Assembly (NCBI RefSeq): GCF_006715285.1
Contig: NZ_VFMX01000001.1
Location: forward strand, 1,116,001 to 1,180,000
Reading direction: 5' to 3'
Length of the DNA: 64,000 nucleotides
From: Arthrobacter sp. SLBN-83
Lineage (GTDB): Bacteria > Actinomycetota > Actinomycetes > Actinomycetales > Micrococcaceae
The translations under genes and the position numbers were made by a program. The notes under the pieces were generated by a model. It ran no database searches and had not been told where the DNA came from. It saw only the letters and a program-made list of their open reading frames with translations. Shown piece by piece: positions 35,638-44,512 of this stretch (position 1 is the stretch's first letter; every line of letters begins with the position of its first letter).

Positions 35638-36642
35638 ATGAGTCGCATGCAACTGATTTCCGCCCAAGACCTCAGACGCACCACCGGGGACACCCGTTCA
35701 CTCAGCAGGCGCTATGCGCAAGGTGAACTCGTCCGCATACGGAAGGGTATCTACGCCGAAAAACGTGCATGGGTGTCACTGCCGCCCTGGGAAAGATACT
35801 TCCAGACCGTCCGGGCGGTGGATCTGGAGCTCCCGCAATCCACATTCTGCCTGCACACGGCCGCTGTCATCTGGGACCTGGAACTTCTCGCCGTGCCGGC
35901 ATATATCCATCTGGCCGGGGCAACCAGAGGCCACGCGGGCCGCAGGAAACCAACAACGTCGGCGGCATGTGCCAGGTCCGGGCAAACAGGCATCGAACAC
36001 ATCACCGCCTACGGCATCCACCGGCATCGAGGGAATGCAGCAGCAGTCCAACGGGGAGGATTGCTGGTAACGCCTCTTGCGGAAACAGTCATTGGCGTCA
36101 TCGCGGGGGAGGACTTCACGGCAGGAGTGGTGTTGGCGGATCATGCGATCAGCGGGCGCCGGGGATCCGGGCCTCCGGTTAGCAAGGACGAACTGTTTAG
36201 AACGGCTTTCCAGCTCGAATCAGCGGCCCGTCGAAGCTGGGTGGCACAGGTACTCAACTTCGCAGTGGCCGAATCGGAGTCAGCTGGTGAATCACTCAGC
36301 CGCGCGCAAATGCATGTCCTGGGCTTCCCAGCCCCTATGCTCCAGGCAAAGATGCGGCAGGGCGGGACTTTGCTGGCGCGGACCGACTTCTTCTGGCCCA
36401 AGTACCGGCTCATTGGTGAGTTCGACGGCGACGCCAAATATCTCAATGATGAATATCTGGGCACTCAAACGGCCCGCCAGGCCGTATTGGCGGAGAAGAA
36501 GCGGGAGGACAGGCTTCGGGCGGCAGGTTTCCGGGTTGTCCGGTGGGACTGGGCAACGGCCTCGGACCCGGCTCGCCTCGCAGCATGCCTCCGACAGGCA
36601 GGCCTACCGAGCAGCCGAAGCAGACAACCGGGCACCCGATAA
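35638..36642 (+). CDS. AbiEi-antitoxin-domain protein with Vsr-like/DUF559-like C terminus
   Basis: A 334-residue protein. The N-terminal 60 residues resemble the AbiEi antitoxin winged helix (MQLISAQDLRRTTGDTRSLS, then QGELVRIRKGIYAEK). The C-terminal 100 residues resemble the DUF559/Vsr restriction-like fold: RTDFFWPKYRLIGEFDGDAK, EKKREDRLRAAGFRVVRWDW, with Asp, Glu and Lys placed like a PD-(D/E)XK core. Start at ATG 35638; ATG 35647 and TTG 35581 are alternatives. There is no AbiEii nucleotidyltransferase toxin beside it. Codon use and base content are more AT-rich than the flanks, so it may have been acquired horizontally. Function unknown. Confidence 0.7.
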   Translation: MSRMQLISAQDLRRTTGDTRSLSRRYAQGELVRIRKGIYAEKRAWVSLPPWERYFQTVRAVDLELPQSTFCLHTAAVIWDLELLAVPAYIHLAGATRGHAGRRKPTTSAACARSGQTGIEHITAYGIHRHRGNAAAVQRGGLLVTPLAETVIGVIAGEDFTAGVVLADHAISGRRGSGPPVSKDELFRTAFQLESAARRSWVAQVLNFAVAESESAGESLSRAQMHVLGFPAPMLQAKMRQGGTLLARTDFFWPKYRLIGEFDGDAKYLNDEYLGTQTARQAVLAEKKREDRLRAAGFRVVRWDWATASDPARLAACLRQAGLPSSRSRQPGTR

Positions 36643-36701
36643 CGGACAGTGCACCTCCGAACCCGGGGGTGCTCTGTCCGGCCAAGGGTGCGCCAGCCAG
36701 T

Positions 36702-36717
36702 CGCGGGTGCACCCGCG
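36702..36717. other. 16-bp perfect palindrome between convergent genes
   Basis: CGCGGGTG followed by CACCCGCG, in the 91-nt gap between the AbiEi-type gene and the serS stop. It may act as a bidirectional terminator tip or a protein site; the zero-length loop favours a duplex site. Confidence 0.4.
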
Positions 36718-36733
36718 AAGAAGACGGGAGCGC

Positions 36734-38014
36734 CTACAGGACCGGCAGGACCTCGAGGCCGCCCAGGTACTTCTGCAGCGCCTTGGGCACGTTGACCGAG
36801 CCGTCCGCGTTCTGGTGGTGCTCCAGCAGGGCCACGATCCAGCGGGTGGTGGCCAGAGTGCCGTTCAGGGTGGCCACGGCACGGGTCCCCTTGGAGACGC
36901 CCTCCGCATTGACGATGCGTTCGCGGATGTTCAGGCGGCGTGCCTGGAAGGTGGTGCAGTTGGACGTGGAGGTCAGCTCGCGGTAGGCGCCCTGGGTGGG
37001 AACCCAGGCTTCGCAGTCGAACTTGCGTGCCGCGGAGGTGCCGAGGTCGCCGGCGGCGGTGTCGATCACCCGGTACGGCAGCTCGCACTTGGCCAGCATC
37101 TCCTCTTCCCAGGCAAGGAGGCGTTGGTGCTCGGCAGCAGCTTCCTCAACGGTGGTGTAGATGAACATTTCAACCTTGTTGAACTGGTGCACGCGGATGA
37201 TGCCGCGGGTGTCCTTGCCGTGCGAACCGGCCTCACGGCGGTAGCAGGAGCTCTGCCCGGCGTAGCGGATGGGGCCGGCGGAGAAGTCGAGAATCTCGTC
37301 GGCGTGGTAGCCGGCCAGCGCCACCTCCGAGGTGCCCACCAGGTAAAGGTCGTCTTCGGCGAGACGGTAGATCTCGGCGTCGTGCTTGACGTCGAAGCCG
37401 GTGCCCTGCATGGTTTCGGGACGCACCAGGGTGGGGGTGATCATTGGAACGAAGCCGGCCTCGATGGCCTGGTCCATGGCCATCTGCAGCAGCGCCATCT
37501 CCAGCCGCGCTCCAACGCCCTTGAGGAAGTAGAAGCGTGCACCGGAAACCTTGGCGCCGCGTTCCATGTCGATCGCACCGAGCAGCTCGCCGATCTCCAG
37601 GTGGTCGCGCGGCTCGAAGTCCGGGAATTCACGGGGCGTGCCGACGGTCTTGACCACCACGTAGTCGTCCTCGCCGCCCTCGGGAACGCCGTCCTCCACG
37701 AGGTTGGGGATGGTGCGGAGCAGTTCTTCCTGCTTGGTCTGCGCGGCATCGGCCTCAGCGGAGGCAGCCTTGACGGAGTTGGCCAGCTCCTTGACCTCGG
37801 CCAGCAGGGCCTGCTTCTCCTCGCCCTTGGCCTTCGCCACCTTCTTGCCGAACACGTTCTGCTCGGCGCGGAGGTTCTCGAAGCGGAGCAAGGCCTCGCG
37901 GCGGGCGGAATTCGCGGAGATGATCGCGTCCACCACTGATTCGTCCGCGCCGCGGGCGCGCTGGCTGGCACGGTACTTGTCCGGGTTTTCGCTGAGGTCT
38001 TTTACGTCGATCAC
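36734..38014 (-). CDS. serS: seryl-tRNA synthetase
   Basis: A 426-residue class II synthetase charging tRNA-Ser. The N-terminal coiled-coil arm runs from about 30 to 105 ([20 protein letters not shown], then [19 protein letters not shown]). Motif 2 is [19 protein letters not shown] near 275 and motif 3 [20 protein letters not shown] near 383. Start is GTG 38014 with little ribosome-site signal; the message may be leaderless. Divergent from the diacylglycerol kinase-like gene. Confidence 0.97.
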   Translation of the reverse strand: MIDVKDLSENPDKYRASQRARGADESVVDAIISANSARREALLRFENLRAEQNVFGKKVAKAKGEEKQALLAEVKELANSVKAASAEADAAQTKQEELLRTIPNLVEDGVPEGGEDDYVVVKTVGTPREFPDFEPRDHLEIGELLGAIDMERGAKVSGARFYFLKGVGARLEMALLQMAMDQAIEAGFVPMITPTLVRPETMQGTGFDVKHDAEIYRLAEDDLYLVGTSEVALAGYHADEILDFSAGPIRYAGQSSCYRREAGSHGKDTRGIIRVHQFNKVEMFIYTTVEEAAAEHQRLLAWEEEMLAKCELPYRVIDTAAGDLGTSAARKFDCEAWVPTQGAYRELTSTSNCTTFQARRLNIRERIVNAEGVSKGTRAVATLNGTLATTRWIVALLEHHQNADGSVNVPKALQKYLGGLEVLPVL

Positions 38015-38102
38015 CTGACAAGGGTATCCAATTCACCGCACGACGGCGGGCGGTGAGCTCCGTGCCCCCTCCCGCCGCGTGCCGGGCTACTGTTGAAACA
38101 CC

Positions 38103-39182
38103 ATGAGCGACTGGATTCTCTACCTGCTGATTGCGGTGGCGCTTGCCTTCGCCACCTCCAGCTGGTGGGGGGTACGGCGCCTCAAGGCCCTGCATGTGCG
38201 CAGTACCGTGGCCGGCGAAGCCTACGACTCCGGGCTGGAGCAGCAGCGGGTGGCAGTAGTCCTGAACCCCATCAAGGCGCGGGCCGGGGAAGCCAGGGAA
38301 ATGATTCACAGGGCGTGCCTTGCGGCGGGGTGGGACGAACCGGTCTTCTTCGAGACGACGGCGGAGGACCCCGGCTTCTCCCAGATGCAGGCCGCGCTGG
38401 CAGGAAAGCCCGACGTCGTACTGGTGGGCGGCGGGGACGGCACGGTACGCGTCGTGGCTGAGGCCCTCGCACGCACCGATGTTGCCATGGGCCTGATTCC
38501 CCTGGGCACCGGAAACCTGCTGGCCCGCAACGTGGACTTGGACGTGAACGACCTCCACGGCAACATCCAGATAGCCCTTTTCGGCCGGCAGCGCTATATA
38601 GACACCGCCCGGATGGCCATTGAGAACTCGCGGACCGGGCACTACTCCGAACACGTGTTCCTGGTCATCGCGGGCATCGGCATGGATGCCGAGGTCCTGG
38701 CCGACACCAACGCAGGGCTGAAGAAGGCCGTGGGCTGGCTGGCCTACACCGAGGCCGGCGTGCGGCACCTCCCGGGCCGGCGCAAGAAGGTATCCATCGC
38801 CCTGGACGGAAGTCCCGAGCAGATCCGGAACATCCGCAGCGTACTGTTCGCCAACTGCGGCCTGGTGCCGGGCGGCATCGACTTCATCCCCCAGGCCATG
38901 ATCGACGACGGCATGCTGGACGTGGTGGTGATGAGCCCTCGCAGCGCCATTGGCTGGCTCCTGATGTACGTCAAGATCATGTTCAAGCACAGCGGGAAGC
39001 TGCCCATCATGACCGTATACCGGTCAACCAAGGTGGTCATCAAGTGCCCCGAGCCGATGCCCACACAGCTCGACGGCGACACGTCGGGGGAAGCGACGCA
39101 GCTTACGGTCCAGGTGGAGCCCCGGTCGCTTCTGGTCCGGGTTAAGGGTCAGGTACAGATCAGCGGGGCAACCGCGCGGTAA
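38103..39182 (+). CDS. diacylglycerol kinase family protein
   Basis: A 359-residue DAGK-catalytic-domain lipid kinase with an N-terminal membrane anchor (WILYLLIAVALAFATSSWW, 4-22). The ATP motif [18 protein letters not shown] is near 103, GLIPLGTGNLLARN near 137, and the C-terminal half contains NCGLVPGGIDFIPQAMIDDG. It would phosphorylate a lipid alcohol (diacylglycerol, or a sphingosine-like or polyprenol substrate). ATG 38103. The promoter region shared with serS is only 88 nt. Confidence 0.88.
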   Translation: MSDWILYLLIAVALAFATSSWWGVRRLKALHVRSTVAGEAYDSGLEQQRVAVVLNPIKARAGEAREMIHRACLAAGWDEPVFFETTAEDPGFSQMQAALAGKPDVVLVGGGDGTVRVVAEALARTDVAMGLIPLGTGNLLARNVDLDVNDLHGNIQIALFGRQRYIDTARMAIENSRTGHYSEHVFLVIAGIGMDAEVLADTNAGLKKAVGWLAYTEAGVRHLPGRRKKVSIALDGSPEQIRNIRSVLFANCGLVPGGIDFIPQAMIDDGMLDVVVMSPRSAIGWLLMYVKIMFKHSGKLPIMTVYRSTKVVIKCPEPMPTQLDGDTSGEATQLTVQVEPRSLLVRVKGQVQISGATAR

Positions 39183-39239
39183 TGGGGAGCGGCGCCAGAC
39201 GGGATGCCGGAATGATGCAGCGCCGCAATCCAGCCGTGG

Positions 39240-39464
39240 TCAGTCCCCGGATTCCGTCTCTGCCTCAGCGCCGTGCTTGGCAGCGGTATGGGCTTCTTTC
39301 GCAGCGGCGTGCGCCTCGGATTGCTCGCGGATCATGGCCTGCTCCTCTTCGAAGCGCAGGCGGTCGGCGCGGTCCGCGTCGTCCCCGTCCCAATCCTGGT
39401 TGTCCGCCGCCGGCTTGGGGTTGACGATCATCCCCTGGCCGTCGTTGTCATTGCTGCTGGTCAT
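39240..39464 (-). CDS. small acidic hypothetical protein
   Basis: A 74-residue, highly charged protein without hydrophobic segment: SSNDNDGQGMIVNPKPAADN leads to a helix rich in Glu, Ala and Arg (RLRFEEEQAMIREQSEAHAA). I recognise no domain. ATG 39464, with GGGAG 6 nt upstream. Between the lipid kinase and pheA. Probably real on base and codon use, function unknown. Confidence 0.6.
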   Translation of the reverse strand: MTSSNDNDGQGMIVNPKPAADNQDWDGDDADRADRLRFEEEQAMIREQSEAHAAAKEAHTAAKHGAEAETESGD

Positions 39465-39558
39465 GACCCGCTCCCTTCATCAGGGGCCATACCCCATGTG
39501 GATCAAGCAAGCATACGCATTGTCCACAGCCCGCGGAAGTACTTCCAAGGGCATTCGC

Positions 39559-40539
39559 CTACGCTGTGCGCGAAGCCCCGGAACCGCTTTCACCTGCGAC
39601 GGACTCCTCGGCGAGTATGGATTTGACCCAGGTGTTCGCCGCCGAGAAGGCTGCATCGGAGGTATGCGCCGCGACCGGCGTGACCTGACCATCGGCCCTG
39701 GGGTATGAGCCAAGGAAGCGGGTTGCCGGGCTGATGCGGTGCAGCCCGGCGAGCGCATCAGCCACCCTTGCTTCGCAGGCATGGCCGTCGGCGTCGATAC
39801 TGAAGAAGTAGTGGCCCAGGTACTGCCCAGTGGGCCGGGATTCAATCCGGCTGAGGTTGACGCCGCGGCTGGCGAACTGGTCCAGGATCTCCATCAATGC
39901 GCCCGGGCGGTCCTCCGGAAGCGGGACCACAACCGTCGTCTTGTCCGCTCCGGTACGCGCCGGGAGTGCACCGGGCCGGCTGACCAGGATGAAGCGTGTC
40001 ACGGCTCCGGGGTTGTCGCCGATGTCCTCTCCCAGAACTGACAGTTCCGGGTGCTCCCGGGCCACGAGCGGGGCGCAGATTGCGGCGTCGTAGGTGCAGT
40101 CCCGGTCCAGCAATCCGAGTGCTGCCGCAGCTGTTGATGAGCCAGGCATATATTCCGCGCCAGGTACGTGCTTGTCCATCCACAGCCGGCACTGAGCCCA
40201 GGCATGGCCATGGGTCGAAACCCGCCGCACGTCTTCCAGCCTTACTCCGGGCCGGGCCACCAGGACAAAGCTGATGGGAACCAGGACCTCGCGGATGATG
40301 CGCAGTTCCTCGCCGGAGGCGATCGCATCCAGGGTGGCGGTGACTCCGCCCTCCACCGAGTTTTCGATGGGGACCATGGCGGCGTCCGCTGATCCGTTGC
40401 GCACCCGGTCGAGAGCTGCGTTGACGTTCGAGGCCGGGACCCTGACGGCCTGGAGTGCGTCCGGCACCTGCAGGAGGGCAGCCTCGGTGAAGGTGCCCTC
40501 GGGTCCCAGGAAGGCATAGGCTCGGGAACTGCCGGGCAC
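39559..40539 (-). CDS. pheA: prephenate dehydratase
   Basis: A 326-residue enzyme making phenylpyruvate from prephenate. The catalytic domain spans about 5-185: AFLGPEGTFTEAALLQ, VPIENSVEGGVTATLDAIAS, VSTHGHAWAQCRLW (catalytic THG... region) and DAAICAPLVAREH. An ACT regulatory domain for phenylalanine feedback covers about 200-275: DRPGALMEILDQFASRGVNL then SRIESRPTGQYLGHYFFSID. The tail beyond 290 is low complexity. GTG 40539 shares its first base with the rhodanese stop. Confidence 0.95.
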   Translation of the reverse strand: MPGSSRAYAFLGPEGTFTEAALLQVPDALQAVRVPASNVNAALDRVRNGSADAAMVPIENSVEGGVTATLDAIASGEELRIIREVLVPISFVLVARPGVRLEDVRRVSTHGHAWAQCRLWMDKHVPGAEYMPGSSTAAAALGLLDRDCTYDAAICAPLVAREHPELSVLGEDIGDNPGAVTRFILVSRPGALPARTGADKTTVVVPLPEDRPGALMEILDQFASRGVNLSRIESRPTGQYLGHYFFSIDADGHACEARVADALAGLHRISPATRFLGSYPRADGQVTPVAAHTSDAAFSAANTWVKSILAEESVAGESGSGASRTA

Positions 40540-40865
40540 TAAAGGACCAGCGGCTTAAGTCCGTTGTCCGAGACCAGGGGTTTGCCGGATTCCAGCCATT
40601 GATCCATGCCGCCGGAGACGTTAATGGCGGTGTACCCCTGGCCGGTGAGCCACTGGGCAACGCGGAAGGACCGCCCGCCCGTACGGCAAATGACGTAGAG
40701 GTCCTCGTCCGGATCGAGTTCGCCGAGCCGGGCCGGGATCTGGTCCATGGGGATGTGGAGTGCGCCGTCGGCGTGCCCTGCAACCCACTCGTAGTCTTCC
40801 CGGACATCCAGGATCACTGCGTCAGCGGGGACGTCGTGGACGGGGACGGTATCGAAATCGCTCAT
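40539..40865 (-). CDS. single-domain rhodanese-like protein
   Basis: A 108-residue rhodanese domain. The persulfide Cys lies in the active loop VICRTGGRSFRVAQ (residues 57-70), with VPADAVILDVREDYEWVAGH upstream and AINVSGGMDQWLESG downstream. Likely a cytoplasmic sulfurtransferase or sulfur carrier partner. ATG 40865. It overlaps the pheA start by one base. Confidence 0.9.
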   Translation of the reverse strand: MSDFDTVPVHDVPADAVILDVREDYEWVAGHADGALHIPMDQIPARLGELDPDEDLYVICRTGGRSFRVAQWLTGQGYTAINVSGGMDQWLESGKPLVSDNGLKPLVL

Positions 40866-40981
40866 CGGAGTCCTGTCTTGGCGGATCAGAGTTCGCTTTA
40901 AGCCTAGCCCTTCCGCCCCTTGGCGCCCCGAATGGGCCGGAAAAGCCGCGGGTTAGGCTGGAGGAATCCAAGGAGGTTTCC

Positions 40982-41083
40982 ATGTCCCAAAAGATCGCCG
41001 CCCTCACCGGAGCATCGGCAGAGCCCGGCTGCAACATGGAACCGGCGCCCGGGCCACGAACGGTCGCGCGTCTACATGGCTGA
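40982..41083 (+). CDS. 33-residue leader peptide overlapping the amidase start
   Basis: A short frame whose ATG has a perfect AAGGAGG 5 nt upstream and which ends 8 nt into the amidase gene (ATG 41076, TGA 41081). The product begins MSQKIAALTGASAEPGCNME and is Pro/Arg-rich after it; no hydrophobic stretch. The amidase start itself has no ribosome site, so ribosomes ending here may restart on it. Could alternatively be the remnant of a frameshifted N terminus. Confidence 0.45.
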   Translation: MSQKIAALTGASAEPGCNMEPAPGPRTVARLHG

Positions 41084-42482
41084 ACTCCACGAACTCCCGG
41101 CACTGGTCCTGCGCGGGCTCCTGCGGAGCGGAACGGTGTCCGCAGTGGAAGCAGCCACCCATTTCCTGGGGCGGATTGAACAGCAGAACCCGCTCCTCGG
41201 CGCCTTCATCACCGTGACCGGGGACCAGGCCCTGGAGGAGGCCCGTGCGGCGGATGCCCGGCACTCGCGCACCGACGTTGGGGACCTGCCCGTGCTGCAC
41301 GGGATGCCGATTGCCTTCAAGGACCTTACGGACGTCGCCGGCGTTGTGACCACACACGGCAGCGCCGCGCTGGAGCACAAGGCCGCCCCCGTCGACAGCC
41401 CGTTGGTGTCCCTCTTTAAGGAGGCCGGCGTGACCACGCTGGGCAAGACGCAGGTGCCCGAGTTTGGACTGACCGCGTACAGCGAAAACCGCATCGCGCC
41501 GCCGTCGCGCAATCCCCACGCACCCAGCAGGAGTTCCGGAGGCTCCTCCGGTGGCAGCGCCGCTGCGGTGGCGGCGGGGCTCCTGCCTTTCGCCCCGGGG
41601 ACCGACGGCGGCGGATCCGTCAGGATTCCGGCTTCCGCGTGCGGCCTTGTGGGGTTGAAGCCGGGCCGGGGCCTCGTGACGGCCGGGGAAAGCGCGGGCG
41701 ACCCCGCCCGGCTGGTGGTGCCCGGCCCCCTCGTGCGGAGTTCAGGGGACGCAGCACTGATGATGGACGTCCTGGCCCCGGGGAACGCCTACCTCCGGAC
41801 GATGCAACAGGAGCCGCCACGGCTGCGGATTGGAATCACCCAGGACAGCCCGTGGTCAAGCACTTTCCCCTTCACGCTGGAGCAAGAGGCCCTGGACGCG
41901 CTGGGCGCAGGCGCGGCCCTCCTGGAGCATGCCGGCCACGTTCTTGGTGATGCCGCCATCCGCTATGACAACCGCTATCCGGATGCCTTCACCACGGCCT
42001 GGACAGCTGGTGTGGGTGCCGCCAGGATCAGCCCCACCCGTGAGGCGCTGCTGGCACCCCTCACCAGGACCTTCCGGCGGCGGGCCCAGCAGCGAAGCCC
42101 CGCCAGGCTCGCCGAGGCGCTGGCCTTCCTGCGGCAGTTCCAGCACGATACGGTGACGCAGTTTGGGCAATGGGACCTGATGCTGATGCCCACGCTGGCG
42201 CAGACTCCACGGCCCGTTGGCTGGTTCACCGGTACGGCCCACGGAAGCGACCGCTGGCCAGCCGCCGAGTGGCCCGGGGATGCCGACGGCGACTACCGGA
42301 AACAGTGCGAATACGCGCCGTGGTCCTCCATGGTGAACGTGTGCGGACTGCCGGCCATCACCCTTCCCGTGCACTGGACGGGAGGGGGTGCCGGCAGCGG
42401 ACTTCCCATGGGCATCCAACTGGTGGGCCCCACGGGCTCGGAAGCCCTCCTCCTGCAGGTGGCGCACCAGCTGGGCTATTAG
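41076..42482 (+). CDS. amidase signature family enzyme
   Basis: A 468-residue amidase. The Ser-cisSer-Lys triad is visible: Lys in GMPIAFKDLTDVAGV (about 80), and the Gly/Ser-rich signature SRSSGGSSGGSAAAVAAGL (about 155) with GTDGGGSVRIPASACGLVG after it. Members hydrolyse a broad range of amides; the gene's specificity is unknown. ATG 41076 overlaps the upstream 33-codon frame; longer in-frame starts reach 40920 but lack family similarity. Followed by a hairpin at 42486. Confidence 0.88.
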   Translation: MAELHELPALVLRGLLRSGTVSAVEAATHFLGRIEQQNPLLGAFITVTGDQALEEARAADARHSRTDVGDLPVLHGMPIAFKDLTDVAGVVTTHGSAALEHKAAPVDSPLVSLFKEAGVTTLGKTQVPEFGLTAYSENRIAPPSRNPHAPSRSSGGSSGGSAAAVAAGLLPFAPGTDGGGSVRIPASACGLVGLKPGRGLVTAGESAGDPARLVVPGPLVRSSGDAALMMDVLAPGNAYLRTMQQEPPRLRIGITQDSPWSSTFPFTLEQEALDALGAGAALLEHAGHVLGDAAIRYDNRYPDAFTTAWTAGVGAARISPTREALLAPLTRTFRRRAQQRSPARLAEALAFLRQFQHDTVTQFGQWDLMLMPTLAQTPRPVGWFTGTAHGSDRWPAAEWPGDADGDYRKQCEYAPWSSMVNVCGLPAITLPVHWTGGGAGSGLPMGIQLVGPTGSEALLLQVAHQLGY

Positions 42483-42485
42483 GAA

Positions 42486-42504
42486 AGCCGCCCATTAGGC
42501 GGCT
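42486..42504 (+). terminator. amidase terminator hairpin
   Basis: AGCCGCC pairs with GGCGGCT around a CATTA loop, beginning 4 nt after the amidase stop. No U-run, but stem and position fit an intrinsic terminator. Confidence 0.65.
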
Positions 42505-42629
42505 GGCTGCGCGGGCCTGTTGACCTGAACCTAACGCCCCCTTAACCCGCTGGTAACCGGGGCCGCGCACACTGGAAATGCACGTTTCAGCACCCTCCAT
42601 TCGCCCTCCCCCGACGAGGAGTTGCCACC

Positions 42630-42857
42630 ATGAACGCTGAACAGGCTGCGGCGAGCGCCATGCCCACAGAGACCGTCGACGACGAACGGCCGGACCTGAG
42701 CAACGCCAATGTCAGGGAGGACCTGGCCTTGGCTGGCAGATGCGCACTGGTCCACCTGCCCACGGGCCGGACCTGCCTCCTCCAGCTCCGCCACCAGGGG
42801 CCCTGCGAGTTCCACGGCCCACAGGAGGCGCAGGACGTGGTGTCCGGCGGTGACTGA
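42630..42857 (+). CDS. small hypothetical protein with paired cysteines
   Basis: A 75-residue protein. ATG 42630 with GAGGAG 8-9 nt upstream. The second half carries three cysteines and two histidines in a pattern that might bind metal: RCALVHLPTGRTCLL then RHQGPCEFHGPQE. N terminus acidic. No recognised family. Followed at 42935 by another small gene on the same strand, perhaps in one transcript. Confidence 0.6.
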   Translation: MNAEQAAASAMPTETVDDERPDLSNANVREDLALAGRCALVHLPTGRTCLLQLRHQGPCEFHGPQEAQDVVSGGD

Positions 42858-42934
42858 CCTGCCGGCGCTGCTCTCTCGACTCCCGCGTCCGGCAGGAGGA
42901 CGATTAAAGGGCAGTCACCATAAGGAGGTCTGTG

Positions 42935-43153
42935 ATGTGCTACGCATCGAGCAAGGACTTCGGGTGGGGCGCTAAGAAGGAAACCAGACGCCACCCTGGA
43001 GCGGAACCGGCAACCCCTGCGGAACCTCCGGAGGAGCCGGTCAAGGCACAGAATTTCACGTTCTGGGCCTTCCCCAACTGGCGCAGGACGCCTGCGCCGC
43101 GCACCCCCTCCGCCGAAGAGGACAAGAACCAACGGAGCAGGGAGAGGGTCTGA
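42935..43153 (+). CDS. small hypothetical protein
   Basis: A 72-residue protein starting at ATG 42935, with a perfect AAGGAGG 6 nt upstream. N terminus MCYASSKDFGWGAKKETRR, then a Pro/Glu-rich stretch and a hydrophobic patch QNFTFWAFPNWRR, then a basic tail. No known domain. The unusually strong ribosome site supports translation. A hairpin follows 38 nt after its stop. Confidence 0.6.
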   Translation: MCYASSKDFGWGAKKETRRHPGAEPATPAEPPEEPVKAQNFTFWAFPNWRRTPAPRTPSAEEDKNQRSRERV

Positions 43154-43190
43154 CGTCCGGGCAAATACCCGGGCAGAAGTCACGAATAAA

Positions 43191-43219
43191 CGGAGGGGTT
43201 CCCCACAGGGACCCCTCCG
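43191..43219 (+). terminator. terminator hairpin
   Basis: CGGAGGGGT pairs with ACCCCTCCG around TCCCCACAGGG, 38 nt downstream of the small gene at 42935. It has no clear U-run (CCACGTTTCCC). Probably ends the two-gene small-protein transcript. Confidence 0.7.
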
Positions 43220-43355
43220 CCACGTTTCCCCGCAGCCTGTCCGTACATGAAGAAGCTCTAGACACCAGCCCAGGCGGCCGGTCGTTGTGCTGTCCCACCG
43301 GGCCGTCTATGGTTGAACCATAAGCATGCTTAGCATTCTGGGAAAGGGGACGAGC

Positions 43356-43805
43356 ATGAGCGCAGGACAGTACACTCCGGGGCCGGACCGCCGGCCGGAA
43401 GCGGACACCAGCACGCCGCAGTCAAACGCAGCCCAGCCGGCGGCAGACCGCGCAAGCTATGGCAACGCACCGTCCTACTCACCGGGTGAGCCGGTGACGC
43501 CTGCCGCGGGAACCACCACCGCCCCCAGGGCCGGCGCTCCGGAACGCAAAGTCACGCGCACCGGAGTCATATGGGCAGCCGTAGTGGCGGCCCTGGTGCT
43601 GCTGATCCTGCTGATCATCTTCATCCTGCAAAACCAGGAACTGGTCCTGGTGAAGTTCCTGGGCTTCGAGGGATCCGTCCCGCTGGGAATGGCCCTATTC
43701 ATCGCCGCGGTGACCGGTGCTGTCCTGGTGGCCGTGGCGGGCGGCGCGAGGATCCTGCAGCTGCGCCGGAACGCCCATCGGTCCAGGGCTCAACAGCGCA
43801 GGTAA
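43356..43805 (+). CDS. LapA-domain membrane protein
   Basis: A 149-residue protein with a disordered Pro/Ala/Thr-rich N terminus (to about 65) and two membrane helices of the LapA/DUF1049 type: TRTGVIWAAVVAALVLLILL (about 68-87) and PLGMALFIAAVTGAVLVAVA (about 108-127), separated by the family segment ILQNQELVLVKFLGF. ATG 43356 has GGGGA 6 nt upstream; an in-frame ATG at 43326 is less well placed. Likely an inner-membrane assembly or envelope protein. Confidence 0.8.
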   Translation: MSAGQYTPGPDRRPEADTSTPQSNAAQPAADRASYGNAPSYSPGEPVTPAAGTTTAPRAGAPERKVTRTGVIWAAVVAALVLLILLIIFILQNQELVLVKFLGFEGSVPLGMALFIAAVTGAVLVAVAGGARILQLRRNAHRSRAQQRR

Positions 43806-43855
43806 GGGCACCGGGCACTACCAGAAGAGCCCCCGGCAAGGAAAGGCGGCTGGCG

Positions 43856-44440
43856 ATGGGCAAGGTTGTGGTGATGAACCATGTGACGCTCGACGGCGTC
43901 ATGCAGGGTCCAGGCCGGCCGGACGAGGATACACGGGGCGGATTCAGCGACGGCGGCTGGGCGGTTCCGTACGCCGACCAGGCCACCGTGCAGAAGATGG
44001 GCGAACGGATGGGCCAGGACCACGCCTTCCTGTTCGGGCACCGTACCTACAGGCAGCTCCTCGAGTCCTGGAACGGCCAAGGCGGACCCTTCAAAGATGC
44101 CCTGAACAACACGCCCAAATACGTCGCCTCGACGGATCCGGCAGCCATCCTGGAGTGGCCCAACTCCACGCTCCTCCACGGTGACGTTCCCGCGGCCGTG
44201 AAGGAACTCCGGGAAGGTCTTGCGTCCAACCTCGTGATCATGGGCAGCGGGGTGCTGATCCGCGCACTCATGGCGGCCGGGCAGATCGACGAATACCTGC
44301 TCATGATCCACCCGGTGGTCCTGGGCAGCGGGCACCAGCTTTTCGCGGGCTGCACCAAGGCCCGGCTGCGGCTCATCGAAGCCGACCACACAAGCACAGG
44401 TGTCCTCATGGCTTTGTACACCCCGGACAAGCAGGATTAG
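43856..44440 (+). CDS. dihydrofolate reductase family protein (RibD C-terminal-like)
   Basis: A 194-residue DHFR-fold reductase of the RibD_C type. VVVMNHVTLDGVMQGPGRPD at the N terminus, HAFLFGHRTYRQLLE near 60, and LVIMGSGVLIRALMAAGQID near 124 (nucleotide-binding) match the family often seen as YyaP/YwjB-like proteins. It is too divergent to be the folate DHFR. ATG 43856 with AGGAAAGG upstream. NADPH-linked oxidoreductase; substrate unknown. Confidence 0.85.
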   Translation: MGKVVVMNHVTLDGVMQGPGRPDEDTRGGFSDGGWAVPYADQATVQKMGERMGQDHAFLFGHRTYRQLLESWNGQGGPFKDALNNTPKYVASTDPAAILEWPNSTLLHGDVPAAVKELREGLASNLVIMGSGVLIRALMAAGQIDEYLLMIHPVVLGSGHQLFAGCTKARLRLIEADHTSTGVLMALYTPDKQD

Positions 44441-44512
44441 GGACGCCTGCCGGAGCGGGACAAGAGCGTAGGGGAATCGGGAACCCCCATTTCCCCTCCG
44501 CGGAACCAAGCG

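Noticed and set aside
36643..38102. tRNA gene beside serS
   Set aside because: I looked for cloverleaf arms and CCA ends in the intergenic spaces and found none.
40920..41075. Amidase starting 52 codons earlier
   Set aside because: The added residues are unlike amidases and contain no ribosome site; the 33-codon leader in another frame explains the strong AAGGAGG.
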